Part shown: piece after piece, positions 1 to 10,218 of the stretch | Numbering within the stretch: the stretch's first letter is position 1 | How the letters are laid out: each line of letters starts with the position of its first letter | Source: Ophiothrix spiculata | Taxonomy: Eukaryota > Echinodermata > Ophiuroidea > Amphilepidida > Ophiotrichidae | Assembly (NCBI GenBank): GCA_000969725.1 | Contig: JXSR01S074798.1 | Direction: 5' to 3' (one strand) | DNA length: 20,235 nt | Notes under the pieces: generated by a model | What the model was told of the DNA's origin: nothing | Databases searched by the model: none | The model's input: the letters and a program-made list of their open reading frames with translations, nothing else | Program-made: the position numbers and the translations under genes

Positions 1-417
1 TACAAATATTACAAATTGATATATTTGAACTTGAGTCAGTTGCATTGCAAAATTTTTCATTTTGAAATTTTCCACCAGCACATTGTTCTGCTTCTAGTCA
101 TGTGACTTTGGCCAGTGACATCAGACTCAAGTAATATATATGCTCAAAAAAGCTTTAAAGGCCTAAAAATATTATTGTTTGATTGGCTTAACTTGACCGA
201 TACTAGACTTTTAAATCTTATTTTTCATGTGCATGTGATAAAAACAATTAAAATTTAAGCATGGCAACAACATATGTCTTTTTTAGGCTGCTTAAAAATC
301 AAGACTGTTATAAAAATGAAAGATGAGAACATAAAATGTTGCTCCATTAATCTGTGAGTGTCCTGTGGTATTTAGTGCTAATTTCAAAGCCAAATTTGAT
401 TTTGTGTTGTGATTTAA

Positions 418-728
418 AGGTGTAGGTTCCTATTTTAACATGTATATAATTTAATTTTTTAACTGATTGACTTTGACCTCTGAAATGCATTTTGTGAGGT
501 TTCACCCTCAGTTTGCTCTTCAGAGGCAAAACAAAGTATGCAACCCTGGGGATGAGGTTGTTATGTAAATACATAAGAAATGGAAAATAGGTATACCAAT
601 TTGCTACATCTCAAAAACTATTTGGAATTTGGAGGTCAAATATTTGATGTAAAATCTGTAAAATATGGGCTTTCATTTGATGCAATACTTCCGGTTGAGC
701 ACTTGGGATGAGAATGTGATCCTACACC
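418..728. mobile_element. possible TTAA-flanked inverted-repeat element
   Basis: AGGTGTAGGTTC (418-429) is inverted at the right end as GATCCTACACC (718-728). The left end is preceded by TTAA (414-417) and the right end followed by TTAA (729-732). The TIR is only about 11 bp with one mismatch, so this is tentative. The right TTAA is also the left TTAA of the next element (733-993), so the two would lie head to tail sharing one target site. Confidence 0.45.
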
Positions 729-732
729 TTAA

Positions 733-993
733 GATCCGTATGCACAAAAGAGTTAGACCGGGTCTAAAGTTAGACCTGGTCTAAGTGAAATTTTGTCCCA
801 CCAGGAAAAACATTTTTTTCTACATTTACATGAGTTATTTTCTATTATTTTTGAAAATTGCATTTGAATCTTTAAAATCAGCTATTTGCTACAGGAAGAA
901 AATGTGAGTAAAGGTCCCTTTCTGATGAAAGTAGATTTCACTTAGACCAGGTCTAACTTTAGACCTGGTCTAAATGTTTTGTGCATACGGACC
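733..993. mobile_element. MITE with palindrome-bearing TIRs, TTAA-flanked
   Basis: This 261-bp element has arms of about 60 bp. The outer end GATCCGTATGCACAAAA is matched in inverted form by TTTTGTGCATACGGACC. Both sides abut TTAA (729-732, 994-997), the target used by piggyBac-type and some other transposases. Within each arm are two 15-bp palindromes of form TTAGACCNGGTCTAA, at 753-767 and 770-784 on the left and 942-956 and 959-973 on the right, with a 17-bp step. The middle is AT-rich with no coding capacity, so it is nonautonomous. Superfamily assignment by TSD only. Confidence 0.85.
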
Positions 994-1828
994 TTAAAGT
1001 TTAAATATATGGATTTGTTATATTACTAACACAGATGGACTTATTGTAAAATATTGTATATAAACATTTTAAGCCATTTTTGTCCCACAATGGGATAAAT
1101 TGGGGCCATGAATGACAATCTATGTAAATATTTCAAAGAAATCCATTTCGGTTTTTTTTTGGAAAATCACAATAATGAAATAAAGTGCGGGCTCCAAACT
1201 GTAGAGCAAGTGGGCGACAGTAAACTAAAAGTCAACTTAATTTAGGCGTGACTAAGTATTGTTACTGAACAGATTACAAACACAATAATATATTGTATTT
1301 TTCAAGTATTATTTTATTCATTATGGTGCAAAATATACGCTGAAAATTTACATGACTATACATTTGTATTTCTTCACCTAAAATATTACAAATGAGAAGA
1401 ATTATCATTAAATGTAGCTTGCACCATAAAATTACAGAATCGGATATTAATATTAGTTCCTTTTGGCACCTTGTGTAATATACAAAATGTGGTCATTTAT
1501 GCCACAGTTTTTACTATATATATCTACTTTCTTTTTGATGTACATGTGTAGTTTAAGACAAGAGTCCAAAAGATACATAATCACAGAGACATGATTTTCC
1601 ATCTACTTGGGTCTGTAGCACATCAAAGAAGGCGACTGTTAGGCAGGACAGTTTTTGGTTTAGTATTGGAAATTCTGGAGCATTTTCTTAACCTCAAATT
1701 GGTTTTACAATTGTGAAAATTTTGTTTTCATCTATAGCTTAAGAAAATAGTTTGCTAACCAGCAGTCCTCCTGATGACCCACCTCACTTTTTTTCCCTCC
1801 ATCCATCATTAAGGGGGTTTAATTATTT
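994..1828. other. AT-rich noncoding stretch
   Basis: No gene, RNA gene or convincing repeat seen. Reading frames on both strands are short and closed. Confidence 0.4.
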
Positions 1829-2405
1829 GATGGTTCAGGTTGGTATGGTAGTCATAAAGGATATGGTATGGTGGGTAGCGATGGATGGAGATGTAGGATA
1901 GGGGTAGTAGCTGGGGAAGAGAGTAATGAGTAGGGTAGCACTGTTCAACCCTATCCTATCCAGGGAAAGGAGTAGTGGAAAGGATAGGTTAGTGGGGCTA
2001 ACCCACATATATGCAGCGCTACTTTACCCTAAATATCACTTGTTATCCAACTGCACCACTAACGTCGGGTTGACATAGGTCCAGCGTAATGGAGGATTGA
2101 AAGCTCCCCAAGGTGAGCAAATATTCTTGTGTGTAAAAACTATTTATCATATTATGTACCCACTATTCCCTATCCTACCCCTATCATCTCCACCGATCCA
2201 ACTACTCCCTACCCTACACAACCCCCACTTCTCCACCCAACCACTCACTATCCTACCCTTGTAACCTATTATTCCCTGCATTGTTCCGCCAATTTCTCCT
2301 AACCTAGGTAGGGTCCATAATAGCAGATTGCCCTACCCACTACTCCTTACCCCTCTTCCTACCCCCTGCCAAAACGTCATACCCAATTCCGCCAACTACT
2401 CCACT
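1829..2405. repeat. degenerate G-rich / C-rich inverted pair
   Basis: The plus strand is rich in GGTAGTGG/GGATAGG-type words from 1829 to about 1998 and in CCTACCC/ACTCCCTA-type words from about 2157 to 2405. The arms are related as inverted copies: GATAGGGGTAG (1897-1907) faces CTACCCCTATC (2175-2185), with GGAGATG / CATCTCC extending the match outward. Each arm looks like a worn minisatellite of about 14-bp units. The middle 2000-2156 is ordinary AT-rich sequence. Confidence 0.65.
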
Positions 2406-3060
2406 GAAGTCTAACCTTGTCAAAAATTATGAGAATTTTAGGGTGTTGCTCCAGATTGTGGATGCTGAAAAATATTCAGGGTGAGACAAAAAGGGCCATT
2501 TCTGCAAGATGCCCTTGATCTTTTGGAGTAATCACAAATATATTTGTCTTTCATAAGGCAAGCTAAAAATGTGCCAGTTCAGAAAAACATAACATGATTT
2601 CTAATATTTCCAATTAACATTATACAATTCGATGAAATTATGGGAAATAATAACGTTTTTGATTGGATCTAAAGGTTGCAACTACATGTAAAACAATGTA
2701 CCACATTTAGAGATTTTTTCCTTAGCTCAGATATGAAACCATTCTGGTGGGCTGAAACCATTTGATGGGACCATAAATTGTATAAATATTTGAATCCTGA
2801 TCGAATTTGTTATTTTCATAGATTTAACTGGGAGATACCAAACTTAACAGCATTTTTATTTTTATTCTAGCCTGCTGATCAAATAATTTGGATCGTATCT
2901 TGCAAATATTGGAAACGCACATTAAGTTTTGTACACTGTTTTGTATAAAGAAGTATTTGCCAGGTTTACCTCTATGCAGAACCAAATCGCTGTTCTGGAT
3001 GTTAATTTTTGCTACCTGAATACCCCCAATTTGAATCCAACGGACGATGACCCGATTATA
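2406..3060. other. AT-rich noncoding stretch
   Basis: Nothing recognisable on either strand; stop codons are frequent in all frames. Confidence 0.4.
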
Positions 3061-3254
3061 CTTTGATCAACACTAAATAGGCAGACCTCTTTACATCAAG
3101 ACTTGAGATAGAATAGCGTGTTTTTGAGCTAAACACGGTAAAGACGCACAGTGAGTCGTACGCATGCTTGCAGACCTATACTATGGCGCGCCTACTTAAA
3201 TGCGTCCGAGATAAAAAAAACTCACAATTCCTGCCTATTTAGTGTTGATCAAAG
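3061..3254. mobile_element. MITE-like element with 24-bp perfect TIRs
   Basis: The 24 bases at 3061-3084 (starting CTTTGATCAACACTAAATAG) are repeated exactly in inverted form at 3231-3254. The 194-bp element has an interior that is more CpG-rich than its flanks, including GGCGCGCC at 3185-3192. I could not define a clear target-site duplication. Perfect arms suggest a recent insertion or one still able to be moved in trans. Confidence 0.8.
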
Positions 3255-3874
3255 CATATACTTAGCAGTATGGTATCTCCCCTCTATATCTATGGTGAAT
3301 ATATAGTTTGACAAAAAAGCAATGGACGGACTACTTTACAGCGATGACAAAGCTTCGGAACTAGCAAACTATTTACACATGATTCCCTACAGCTTGATTT
3401 TTTTTCACGTCAACAAAAGCTACCACCATATTGATTGACTTATTTGTAAATCCCTCTTTATGAAGCAGCAATGGAAAATAATAGTTAGCTGTATATTGCA
3501 AAAGTATATGCATCCAAATTTTTGAAAAAGTTGTCTATACAACAATTGCTCAAGATGTCGAAACGATTATAAAGAAAATTGAATCTACAATATGGATGAA
3601 CAAAGGAAACAAGTTACTCAGATCCACAGTTAAAAAGTGAAAAACAGATTGGTGTAACCTGGCCAACCATAATTATAAAAAAAAAATGGGTCAGAAAGCA
3701 CCAAAATTTAATGAAATGGTACGTTTGAAAAAATATTGCGTAAGCAGCCAAATTAGCCTAACAGTTTTTTCTATGTTAACAATTTTGTTAGGCCTTATGC
3801 TCTTTTCCGACACCATACATGTTACTGATCTGCTGAAGTTACTGCTTGAGTAAATGTTTGTTATGAGCAGAATA
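3255..3874. other. AT-rich noncoding stretch
   Basis: No coding or RNA feature seen. Confidence 0.4.
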
Positions 3875-3882
3875 AATTAAGC

Positions 3883-4018
3883 AGGCATGATAATGATTTT
3901 TCATGGAAATATCTGAATTTGGTAAAACAAACACTAAAATGGTTAAATCAATCCGGTATCTGAATTTGGATGATTAAAATATCTGAAATCAGATAATTAT
4001 CTGAAAATTCTCATGCCT
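3883..4018. mobile_element. 136-bp MITE, hAT-like target duplication
   Basis: The left end AGGCATGATAATGATTTTTCA-like sequence is inverted at the right end as TGAAAATTCTCATGCCT. The element is flanked by AATTAAGC (3875-3882) and AATTAAGG (4019-4026), an 8-bp direct repeat with one mismatch, the length typical of hAT transposons. The interior has two TATCTGAATTTGG words and an ATCTGAAATCAGAT palindrome. A related end occurs in inverted orientation at about 13030-13048. Confidence 0.7.
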
Positions 4019-4026
4019 AATTAAGG

Positions 4027-4589
4027 AAACTAGCATGTTGCAAATTTGCTGGCATTTTAGCATTATCAAGTTTGAATAAAAAGAATTATTGTCTGTGGAT
4101 TTTATCTGTGATCGCATAATATTCATAAGTCATAAGCAGAGATGTGGACCATCCAGGGATGTGAGAGTTCAGCATTTATGCCTTCAAAATACTCATAATT
4201 TCAGCCTTTTCTTTTATTTTCAGCCTATTTTGGGCATTTTGTCATCATTTTTATCAGCCTGCTCCCACAACCCTGACCATCACAACCTTTAAAATGTAAA
4301 CTTGCGTCAGACTACTCCATGACCACTATCCGATTAACACGTTCACAAATTTAATCCACAAACAATATTATGACAAGTTTGCATATTATTATAAAGTTTA
4401 TATTAGTTTTAAATGTGAGCTTTTTTTGCAAAAAACATATCATAGTGCAGGGTATCAATGTCATTTCAAGTATATTTTAATATTGTAAATATGTTTACTT
4501 TTGCTTCAAAAAAGCCATGAAAATATGAATAAATATTAATAGAGTTTAATTGTCTTTCTATTGCAGTCATTTACTATTGTTGATTCAAA
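4027..4589. other. noncoding stretch
   Basis: AT-rich. At about 4190-4260 the word TTTCAGCCT occurs several times (a short interspersed direct repeat). No gene seen; a 67-codon open frame here is low-complexity and unconvincing. Confidence 0.35.
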
Positions 4590-4800
4590 TAATTCTCGGA
4601 CACGAAAATTTAGAGCCTTGCGTAACACAATTGCGTGTGCATCTTACGCAAGTACACAACGCTTTTCAGGCACGCGCGAAGTCGCGGCACTGTGGATTAC
4701 TGATTGGAAACGGTGTTGCGTACTTCCCGGTGTCCCGTTCTTGTCACAGCTTGTGGATACGCAGTGGCTGCGTTCAGAAATCATGTTCATGTCCGAAATG
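4590..4800. other. CpG-rich patch, possible exon or worn mobile element
   Basis: The patch has about twenty CpG in about 210 bases, against very few in the surrounding kilobases. On the plus strand it is preceded by a good acceptor-like TCTTTCTATTGCAG ending at 4566, and two overlapping frames stay open to 4807 and 4815. Neither translation resembles a family I know, and dual open frames are what higher GC gives by chance. A 9-bp stem CTTGCGTAA / TTACGCAAG lies at 4618-4626 and 4644-4652. Confidence 0.35.
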
Positions 4801-5055
4801 TATTTGAAACAATAATAGTACAGATCCCGAGACAGGCAGACCTAATCTTTAAGGACCAATTCCCTGTCAAAGTCATGGCGTAATAGTCTGGGAGCCCTGG
4901 CAATCGTTCAAACTAAACACACAGCTGTCAGAAAAGACAATAATATTACTATGGGAGACGATCCGACCTTGTGTTATTGTCAACACAATTGCAGTTATAG
5001 CACAGTTGACTCTGGTAAAAATCGAGTACAATATTCTAATACAACATTCGTAAGG

Positions 5056-5135
5056 TGCACATTTGGAACATCATTTTATTAAAATTCTAGTATAATTCTA
5101 CTAAAAATGTACTAGAATTGAGTTCCAAATGTGCA
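5056..5135. repeat. interrupted hairpin inverted repeat
   Basis: TGCACATTTGGAAC (5056-5069) is exactly inverted at 5122-5135, and inside it ATTCTAGTA (5084-5092) faces TACTAGAAT (5110-5118). TGTACTAGAATTGA-like sequence recurs near 5155. This could be a small foldback element about 80 bp long. Confidence 0.6.
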
Positions 5136-5545
5136 GCTCAGAAGTGATGTACAATGTACTAGAATTGAACTCAATATTTTCCAGGGGATTAATACTGATG
5201 ACAGAAACCCTGTGTACGTTTGAACGGTTTCTGGGTTGATAGAATCTTTAAATCTAAATATAACATCACTTCAACAGCGAATTGAAGAAAAGATTAAATC
5301 CCTGTTCCTGGGAAATTTACAGGTGCCCATTTATATGTATAGTTAAATGTATTCTGTACATGCACCAGTCATTTGATCAAGGTTGCAGTTTGCCCACTCA
5401 AGTCAATTGAGGGGTAGATATGGTGGACTGTATATTTGATTACAACAAATGTATAATAACTTGGGTATACTGAGTAATGAGTAAGAATTGCAAGGCCTTT
5501 TTTTTATCACCGATAAGGTAATCTCACTCGCAAGCAATTCACTAC
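5136..5545. other. noncoding stretch
   Basis: AT-rich, nothing recognisable apart from a poly-T run near 5500. Confidence 0.35.
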
Positions 5546-5767
5546 TTGCACGGTCCGCCATTTGCGGGGAGAGCCTCGATCTGATAGTCAATTAAACTAG
5601 TAGGTTAAATAACGATGTATTCACTTCATGCAAGGTCAGTGGTTTTTGAAAGAGGGAATCAAACTGGTAATCGTAATATTATGTAAGTTCCCATCATATA
5701 GCTCAGTGGTTCCCATTCATCTCGCAAGCCAGGTCGAGGCTCTCCCCAAAATGGCAAAACCGTGCAA
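5546..5767. repeat. inverted repeat pair, 37-bp arms
   Basis: The left arm 5546-5582 (TTGCACGG...GGGGAGAGCCTCGA) faces the right arm 5731-5767 (TCGAGGCTCTCCCC...CCGTGCAA), with a few mismatches in the middle. The arms are GC-rich against an AT-rich 148-bp interior. Sequence beyond the arms is not inverted. Either a MITE or two copies of one repeat in opposite orientation; no target duplication found. Confidence 0.65.
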
Positions 5768-5998
5768 TAGGTCAATAGATACCAAGACAACACACCCACA
5801 CTTTACATCAGTGGTTGTGCTGAGTCCAGCTTTGCACATGCTTATACTTTGGTCAAATATATATCGAAAGAGTAGTCGGCCGAGCTCCCGTCGGGCTGGC
5901 ATGCTACAGCAAACAAAGCCCATACAAGTTTTACGAGTTCACAGCAATAATGCTTTTGTGGGTTTTGCTCGGTCGACCATTCTTTCTAATGTGACTTT
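5768..5998. other. noncoding stretch
   Basis: Open frames cross this stretch on both strands (the longest, 142 codons on plus, 5628-6056) but run into the TIR of the next element and match nothing known to me. Confidence 0.35.
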
Positions 5999-6003
5999 GG
6001 CTC

Positions 6004-6271
6004 AAAACATAGTCGGCCTCCAAACAAAATTTTCGCTACCAAACATTTGGTCGTGACGTCACCAAATATTTGCCATCAAATTTAAAGTATGAACCGATAA
6101 CAAACATTTGGTGCAATGTATATGGCAATTCAATACATGTGCAATCTAGCGCGAAATTTTATTTGGTCTCAACTCGTTGTTGAAGTTATTATATTTGGAG
6201 GCACTCGTCATTTTGAAGTCACGACCAAATGTTTGGTAGCAAAAATTTTGTTTGGAGGCCGACTATGTTTT
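6004..6271. mobile_element. MITE with about 57-bp near-perfect TIRs
   Basis: The left arm starts AAAACATAGTCGGCCTCCAA and continues through ACCAAACATTTGGTCGTGAC. The right arm repeats this inverted to CCGACTATGTTTT with one or two mismatches. The word ACCAAATGTTTGGT is itself nearly palindromic, as in the element at 733-993. The interior is noncoding. If the ends include GGSTSAAAACATAG, the element is 5999-6275. No clear target duplication. Confidence 0.85.
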
Positions 6272-6275
6272 CACC

Positions 6276-6743
6276 CTTAAGCCTTAATTTCTGTATTTAA
6301 TCAACATTGTGAATTAGCTCACCTATTTTGTATTAATCAAAGTATAGAAATTGACAAAAGCACATAAGCATTACATTGTGACTTTGTCACAGTTTGAGAT
6401 GCCCACTTCCAACTATATATCTACTACAAATAGCATATTATTTCTACACTGTATTTCATATAAAAATAGCGCTGTCTATTTACAAGTTGGTGCAGCTTGC
6501 TGTCCTTGTTAGTAAGTGTCATTAAATTATATAAAGGTTTGTACAGTGCATGTTACAAGTTATGTATGGCCTATGTATAATACACTAAAATACAATTTAA
6601 CATAATGCTCTATAATCGGTGTTCCTTGCATGATACAAAATCAAACTCAAGTAATTTTATTACAATTTACTGGAAAAGACATGAATGGGTTTCGCACAAT
6701 GTGTGCAGGCTCCCAAGACAGAAATATATTTTTTTCTTTGGCC
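6276..6743. other. AT-rich noncoding stretch
   Basis: No gene, RNA gene or convincing repeat seen. Confidence 0.35.
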
Positions 6744-6750
6744 TAATTTT

Positions 6751-6930
6751 ACAGCACAGTTAAATTCCTCCTCATGTAGTCATGCTACACTGTGTCTACA
6801 ATACATGGTGACCAAGTAGTAACTATATAGTCACTACAACATATAGCCTAATACATACATACATAGGTAAATGTAGTTACTACTATAGTAACTACTATGC
6901 ACCTACATGAGGAATTTAGCTGTGTGGTAG
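6751..6930. mobile_element. MITE-like foldback element, 180 bp
   Basis: ACAGCACAGTTAAATTCCTC (6751-6770) continues to CATGTAG at 6779. It is inverted at 6903-6928 (CTACATGAGGAATTTAGCTG), with a 3-base gap and a few mismatches. Inner words GTAGTTACTAC and TAGTAACTA allow further folding. TAATTTT flanks it at 6744-6750 and 6931-6937, a possible 7-bp target duplication, although the word is low in complexity. Confidence 0.65.
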
Positions 6931-7090
6931 TAATTTTTATGAATTACAATCAAACAATATATTTTCATTTCATTAAGCCATAATCCAGTTTGACTGCTTA
7001 CTCCACCAACATAGATTTGCATTATATTGAGCTGGTTGAAATCACATGTCAAATCCTTGCATGGCTGAAAAAATAAAAAATCCATAGCTA

Positions 7091-7441
7091 TAAAGGAGCA
7101 TAGTCCGATTGCTTCAACTTTAAAAAGAAAAAGAACAAACTTTTTGAGCTTTTTTTACCAAATTTACCAAAATATTGCTTATATTTTTCTTTCAACACGT
7201 GAAATTTCACAGCTGAGTTATGTTCCCTTTTGGAGATATATGTGAAAACGTGTCTAAGTATGGTAACCATAATTAATTTTACACACAGTAATGTATAGGA
7301 GGCTCTGAAATACAAAATCGCCCATAAAATCAAACTGGTTTGGCCGATTCAGCTGAAATTTGAAACTTAAGACCTCGAAGTGGTTATCTTTCATTTGGAT
7401 ATTGAAAACATAATTTTGAAAAATTGGACCATGCTCCTTTA
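7091..7441. mobile_element. MITE-like element with AAGGAGCAT ends
   Basis: TAAAGGAGCATAGTCC (7091-7106) is inverted at 7426-7441 as GGACCATGCTCCTTTA, one mismatch. If the outer TA is the target, ends are AAGGAGCAT and the element is about 347 bp, which would fit a Tc1/mariner-type TA duplication. The 81-codon minus frame inside is low-complexity and not a transposase. Confidence 0.65.
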
Positions 7442-7779
7442 AGATCTGTTTTTATTTGGCTGATAAATAGCTGATACATGTAAGCAAATTTCTAACACTA
7501 TTCAAGCAATAAAATAAATATGAAGAGCAAAAACTTAAAGCCAAAATTTACATCTCTAGTACAACTTATTGCTACATTATTCATTAATTACTCAAAATAC
7601 TGACAAAATAAACTTAACTAAAAATACTACATAACACAGAATAATCTTTTCATTTAATCAACTATGGCAATTGAGCAAACTAGTTACAAAGCACTAAAGA
7701 CCACTCCAAATCGTCACAGATTCTTACGTTACACAGAGTGCTGTTATATAGGTATGGCCTATGGTATTGAAACCATTTG
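7442..7779. other. AT-rich noncoding stretch
   Basis: Nothing recognisable on either strand. Confidence 0.35.
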
Positions 7780-8040
7780 AGGCTTGGTGTCCAAAGACAT
7801 TCGCTCGCCCAAGCGATATTCTGACTTTTTTTTCTCTTAAATGGAGCGAAATGTTTGCTTATAATGCTTGAATATTGGTTAAATCAATGTTTGCATTAGT
7901 TAAATTGACCTTTACATCGATATAACCAATATCCAAACATATTGTAAATGTCATGTACTCTTAATATGAGCGAATGAGTTGAGGAAATATCTCAAGCGAA
8001 TGTCTCTAAGGCGAGCGAATGCCTTTGAATGTAAAGCCTT
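7780..8040. mobile_element. MITE-like element with ATTCGCTCGCC subterminal repeats
   Basis: The left 30 bases (AGGCTT...CAAAGACATTCGCTCGCC) match the inverted right end (GGCGAGCGAATGCCTTTG...AAGCCTT). Near the right end the word AGCGAATG occurs three times (around 7969, 7994, 8014). The interior is AT-rich and noncoding. Target duplication not seen. Confidence 0.7.
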
Positions 8041-9640
8041 AATTATGCCATGTAAATAGTTTGGCACTAATCCACCTTGGCGTGATTTCTACAAACTACA
8101 TTCAAATCAACAAAAAATAAATGTGTTAAAAATATCAGCACCTTCATTATCAAATTATATAAAATATAATTTTTTTCTATTGCCTAGCTATATGATCAAT
8201 GGAGCATACTTTAATTCTATCAATTCATCTGATTATGACTTGGTGTTTATTTGCATTTCAGATCAGGTGACAGTGCACAAATGAAATCGTCCAATCACGC
8301 ACTGCCGATACCAGCGTAAGCTCTATTGTATGCAAAAAAGCTTAGCAATAAGTGTCGGCAATAACAAAAGCAAGACATAGCAAAGCAACCTTGATATAAA
8401 TTATTTAAGTGTCGGAGTGTTTGTGAAACCTCAAGTATACTTATTTCTGAACAAGGTGACAAAACTTCATTTGTACAATTAAAAATAAATGTGCATAATT
8501 ATCATGTAAGAAAAGATACAAAATTCACCAGCCATTATCTCATATACTATAATGACACTAGAAACCATTGGTACAACGTGTATCGTGGGTGATTCGTCTT
8601 ATCGGTGTTTCACTTTTTTCTTACATTTGTTTGGAAATCATAATCATAAAATGTGAAGCAACTACATGTTTTCTATCAAAATGTTTTTACTTCATAATAC
8701 AAAACAAAATATGAATTGCTTAAAAACTGCATATAGCCTTATTGGTGGGTGCATGCATGCAATACATGTAAAAACAAACAAATAAGTGCATTTTCAGTTG
8801 CGCAAAAGGAATGAATTCATTCATGGAAGCTTTGATTTTTTTATTTTTTTATAAAAGCAAACACCACAGTTGTTACAAAAAAGCATTGGAAAAGAGTTGG
8901 CCCATATAAAATTGGAAAGCAGAAACTACTTCATCTTATGCTGTTGGCAACTTTCGATGAAAATTTTAATAACTTGGTTTGCTTAAAATAGAAAAGGTAT
9001 TAAGAAGTTATTAGCTAAAGTCTCTGCCATAATTCTTTGGACAAAATTGATCAAGTGACCAGAAATTGCAAGGTACCGATCGGGATTGTAAACATTATTC
9101 GGGATGTTTATTTACATTGTCTGAAGAATTGTGGTGCAGAGTTTGGCTCTACAATTATTGGTCCATGTGGATGTGGCCTATTTCTGAACATCACAGGCTA
9201 CAGAATTAGTAGGTATCAGAATCGTTTAATCCACTGAATATCATGGCTAGCCAACTTTGTATGGATAGCAAGAAAGAGTTTATCTCAAAAATATTCAACT
9301 GTTTACAAAATAATTTGAATGATACAGAAATGCATTCAAATTTCAATTTGAAACTTGATGTTCTCTAGGTCACTACACATGACCAATATCATCCTTTCTG
9401 TAAGTCATCCATTTTAGAGAGCTGAGTTTTTTAAACTCTTGCATGTTTCATCTTCAGACCTGGAGTGCATCCCTAGCATTTACAGAGGGTTACCAGGAGT
9501 CAAATGGATTCTAGAGTTTGGGAGAGTTATTTGATTCCCTTAATTTCATTGGAAATATTCAACAAAATTTGTTTGCACAAGTTTTTGTGATGCACAAGTC
9601 TTTGTCAAGAGTTTACTCTAGGATTTGCACTAAGATGATG
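8041..9640. other. 1.6 kb noncoding stretch
   Basis: AT-rich with no gene that I can support. A short frame after an acceptor-like TTTGCATTTCAG (ends 8261) reads SGDSAQMKSSNHALPIPA to a stop at 8317-8319; it is too short to judge. A 66-codon plus frame (9037-9237) and an 86-codon plus frame (9518-9778) look like chance; the latter enters the next element. Confidence 0.35.
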
Positions 9641-9648
9641 GTACTTTC

Positions 9649-9843
9649 ATACTTGCCAACATTTGAAAAGTGGAAGGAAGGACAAATGGGCACATTTTTG
9701 TCCAAAAAGAGGAACATTTCCCATTTTCCTATACTTAACTATAGGGTGAGTTTTACAAAAAGAGGAACGGATTGGTAAAAATTACCTTTTTCTTTTGCCA
9801 AAAACAGAACCGTTCCTCTTAAATAGGAACAGTTGGCAAGTAT
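9649..9843. mobile_element. hAT-like MITE, 195 bp
   Basis: ATACTTGCCAAC (9649-9660) is exactly inverted at 9832-9843. GTACTTTC (9641-9648) and GTACTTTA (9844-9851) form an 8-bp direct repeat with one mismatch, as expected for hAT transposition. Inside, AAGAGGAAC occurs twice and its inverse GTTCCTCTT once. No transposase. Confidence 0.8.
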
Positions 9844-9878
9844 GTACTTTACAAAGTGTTGAAAGCTCAGCTGTGGAA

Positions 9879-10149
9879 ACATGGATGCGTCTTGGGAAAG
9901 AATAACAATTTCATTTGCATTTCGTTGATGAGTAGAAAAACCTGACATAAATTGTCAACACATATCAAAATAAATGTAAACTACACTTGTCACTACTCTG
10001 ATGATTCCATTCTGATGATCCAAATATATGAAATATATGAAACTCAAGCGACTTGTGTCGAGTTCTTCAGTGGGTTATTTCATCATCATCATTCTTTGAA
10101 TGCAGAGCCGGCAATCACATGGAATCAACAAGTAATGCAAGTTAACATA
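9879..10149. repeat. duplicated segment, copy 1 (left of N gap)
   Basis: From ATGGATGCGTCTTGGGAAAG to GTTAACATA this segment is repeated in the same orientation at 10219-10499. Differences are scattered substitutions plus several indels of 1-10 bases. Both copies end close to the same word. Confidence 0.9.
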
Positions 10150-10209
10150 NNNNNNNNNNNNNNNNNNNNNNNNNNNNNNNNNNNNNNNNNNNNNNNNNNN
10201 NNNNNNNNN
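10150..10209. other. assembly gap, 60 N
   Basis: A run of exactly 60 N. Reading frames that cross it are meaningless. Its position between two copies of a duplicated segment suggests the repeat caused the break. Confidence 1.
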
Positions 10210-10218
10210 AGTAGAAAG

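Noticed and set aside
29-132. Inverted pair ACTTGAGTC / GACTCAAGT
   Set aside because: Nine bases only, with no duplication or further matching; may be chance in AT-rich DNA.
5698-5742. tRNA-like A box TAGCTCAGTGG with a B-box-like word downstream
   Set aside because: The spacing is about 10 bases too short, the B box lacks a base, and the B-box part belongs to the inverted repeat arm.
5628-6056. Longest plus-strand open frame, 142 codons
   Set aside because: It crosses one arm of an inverted repeat and ends inside the TIR of the MITE at 6004; no family resemblance and no splice context.
8262-8319. Possible terminal exon after an acceptor-like site on plus
   Set aside because: Only 18 codons, no partner exon and no recognisable peptide.
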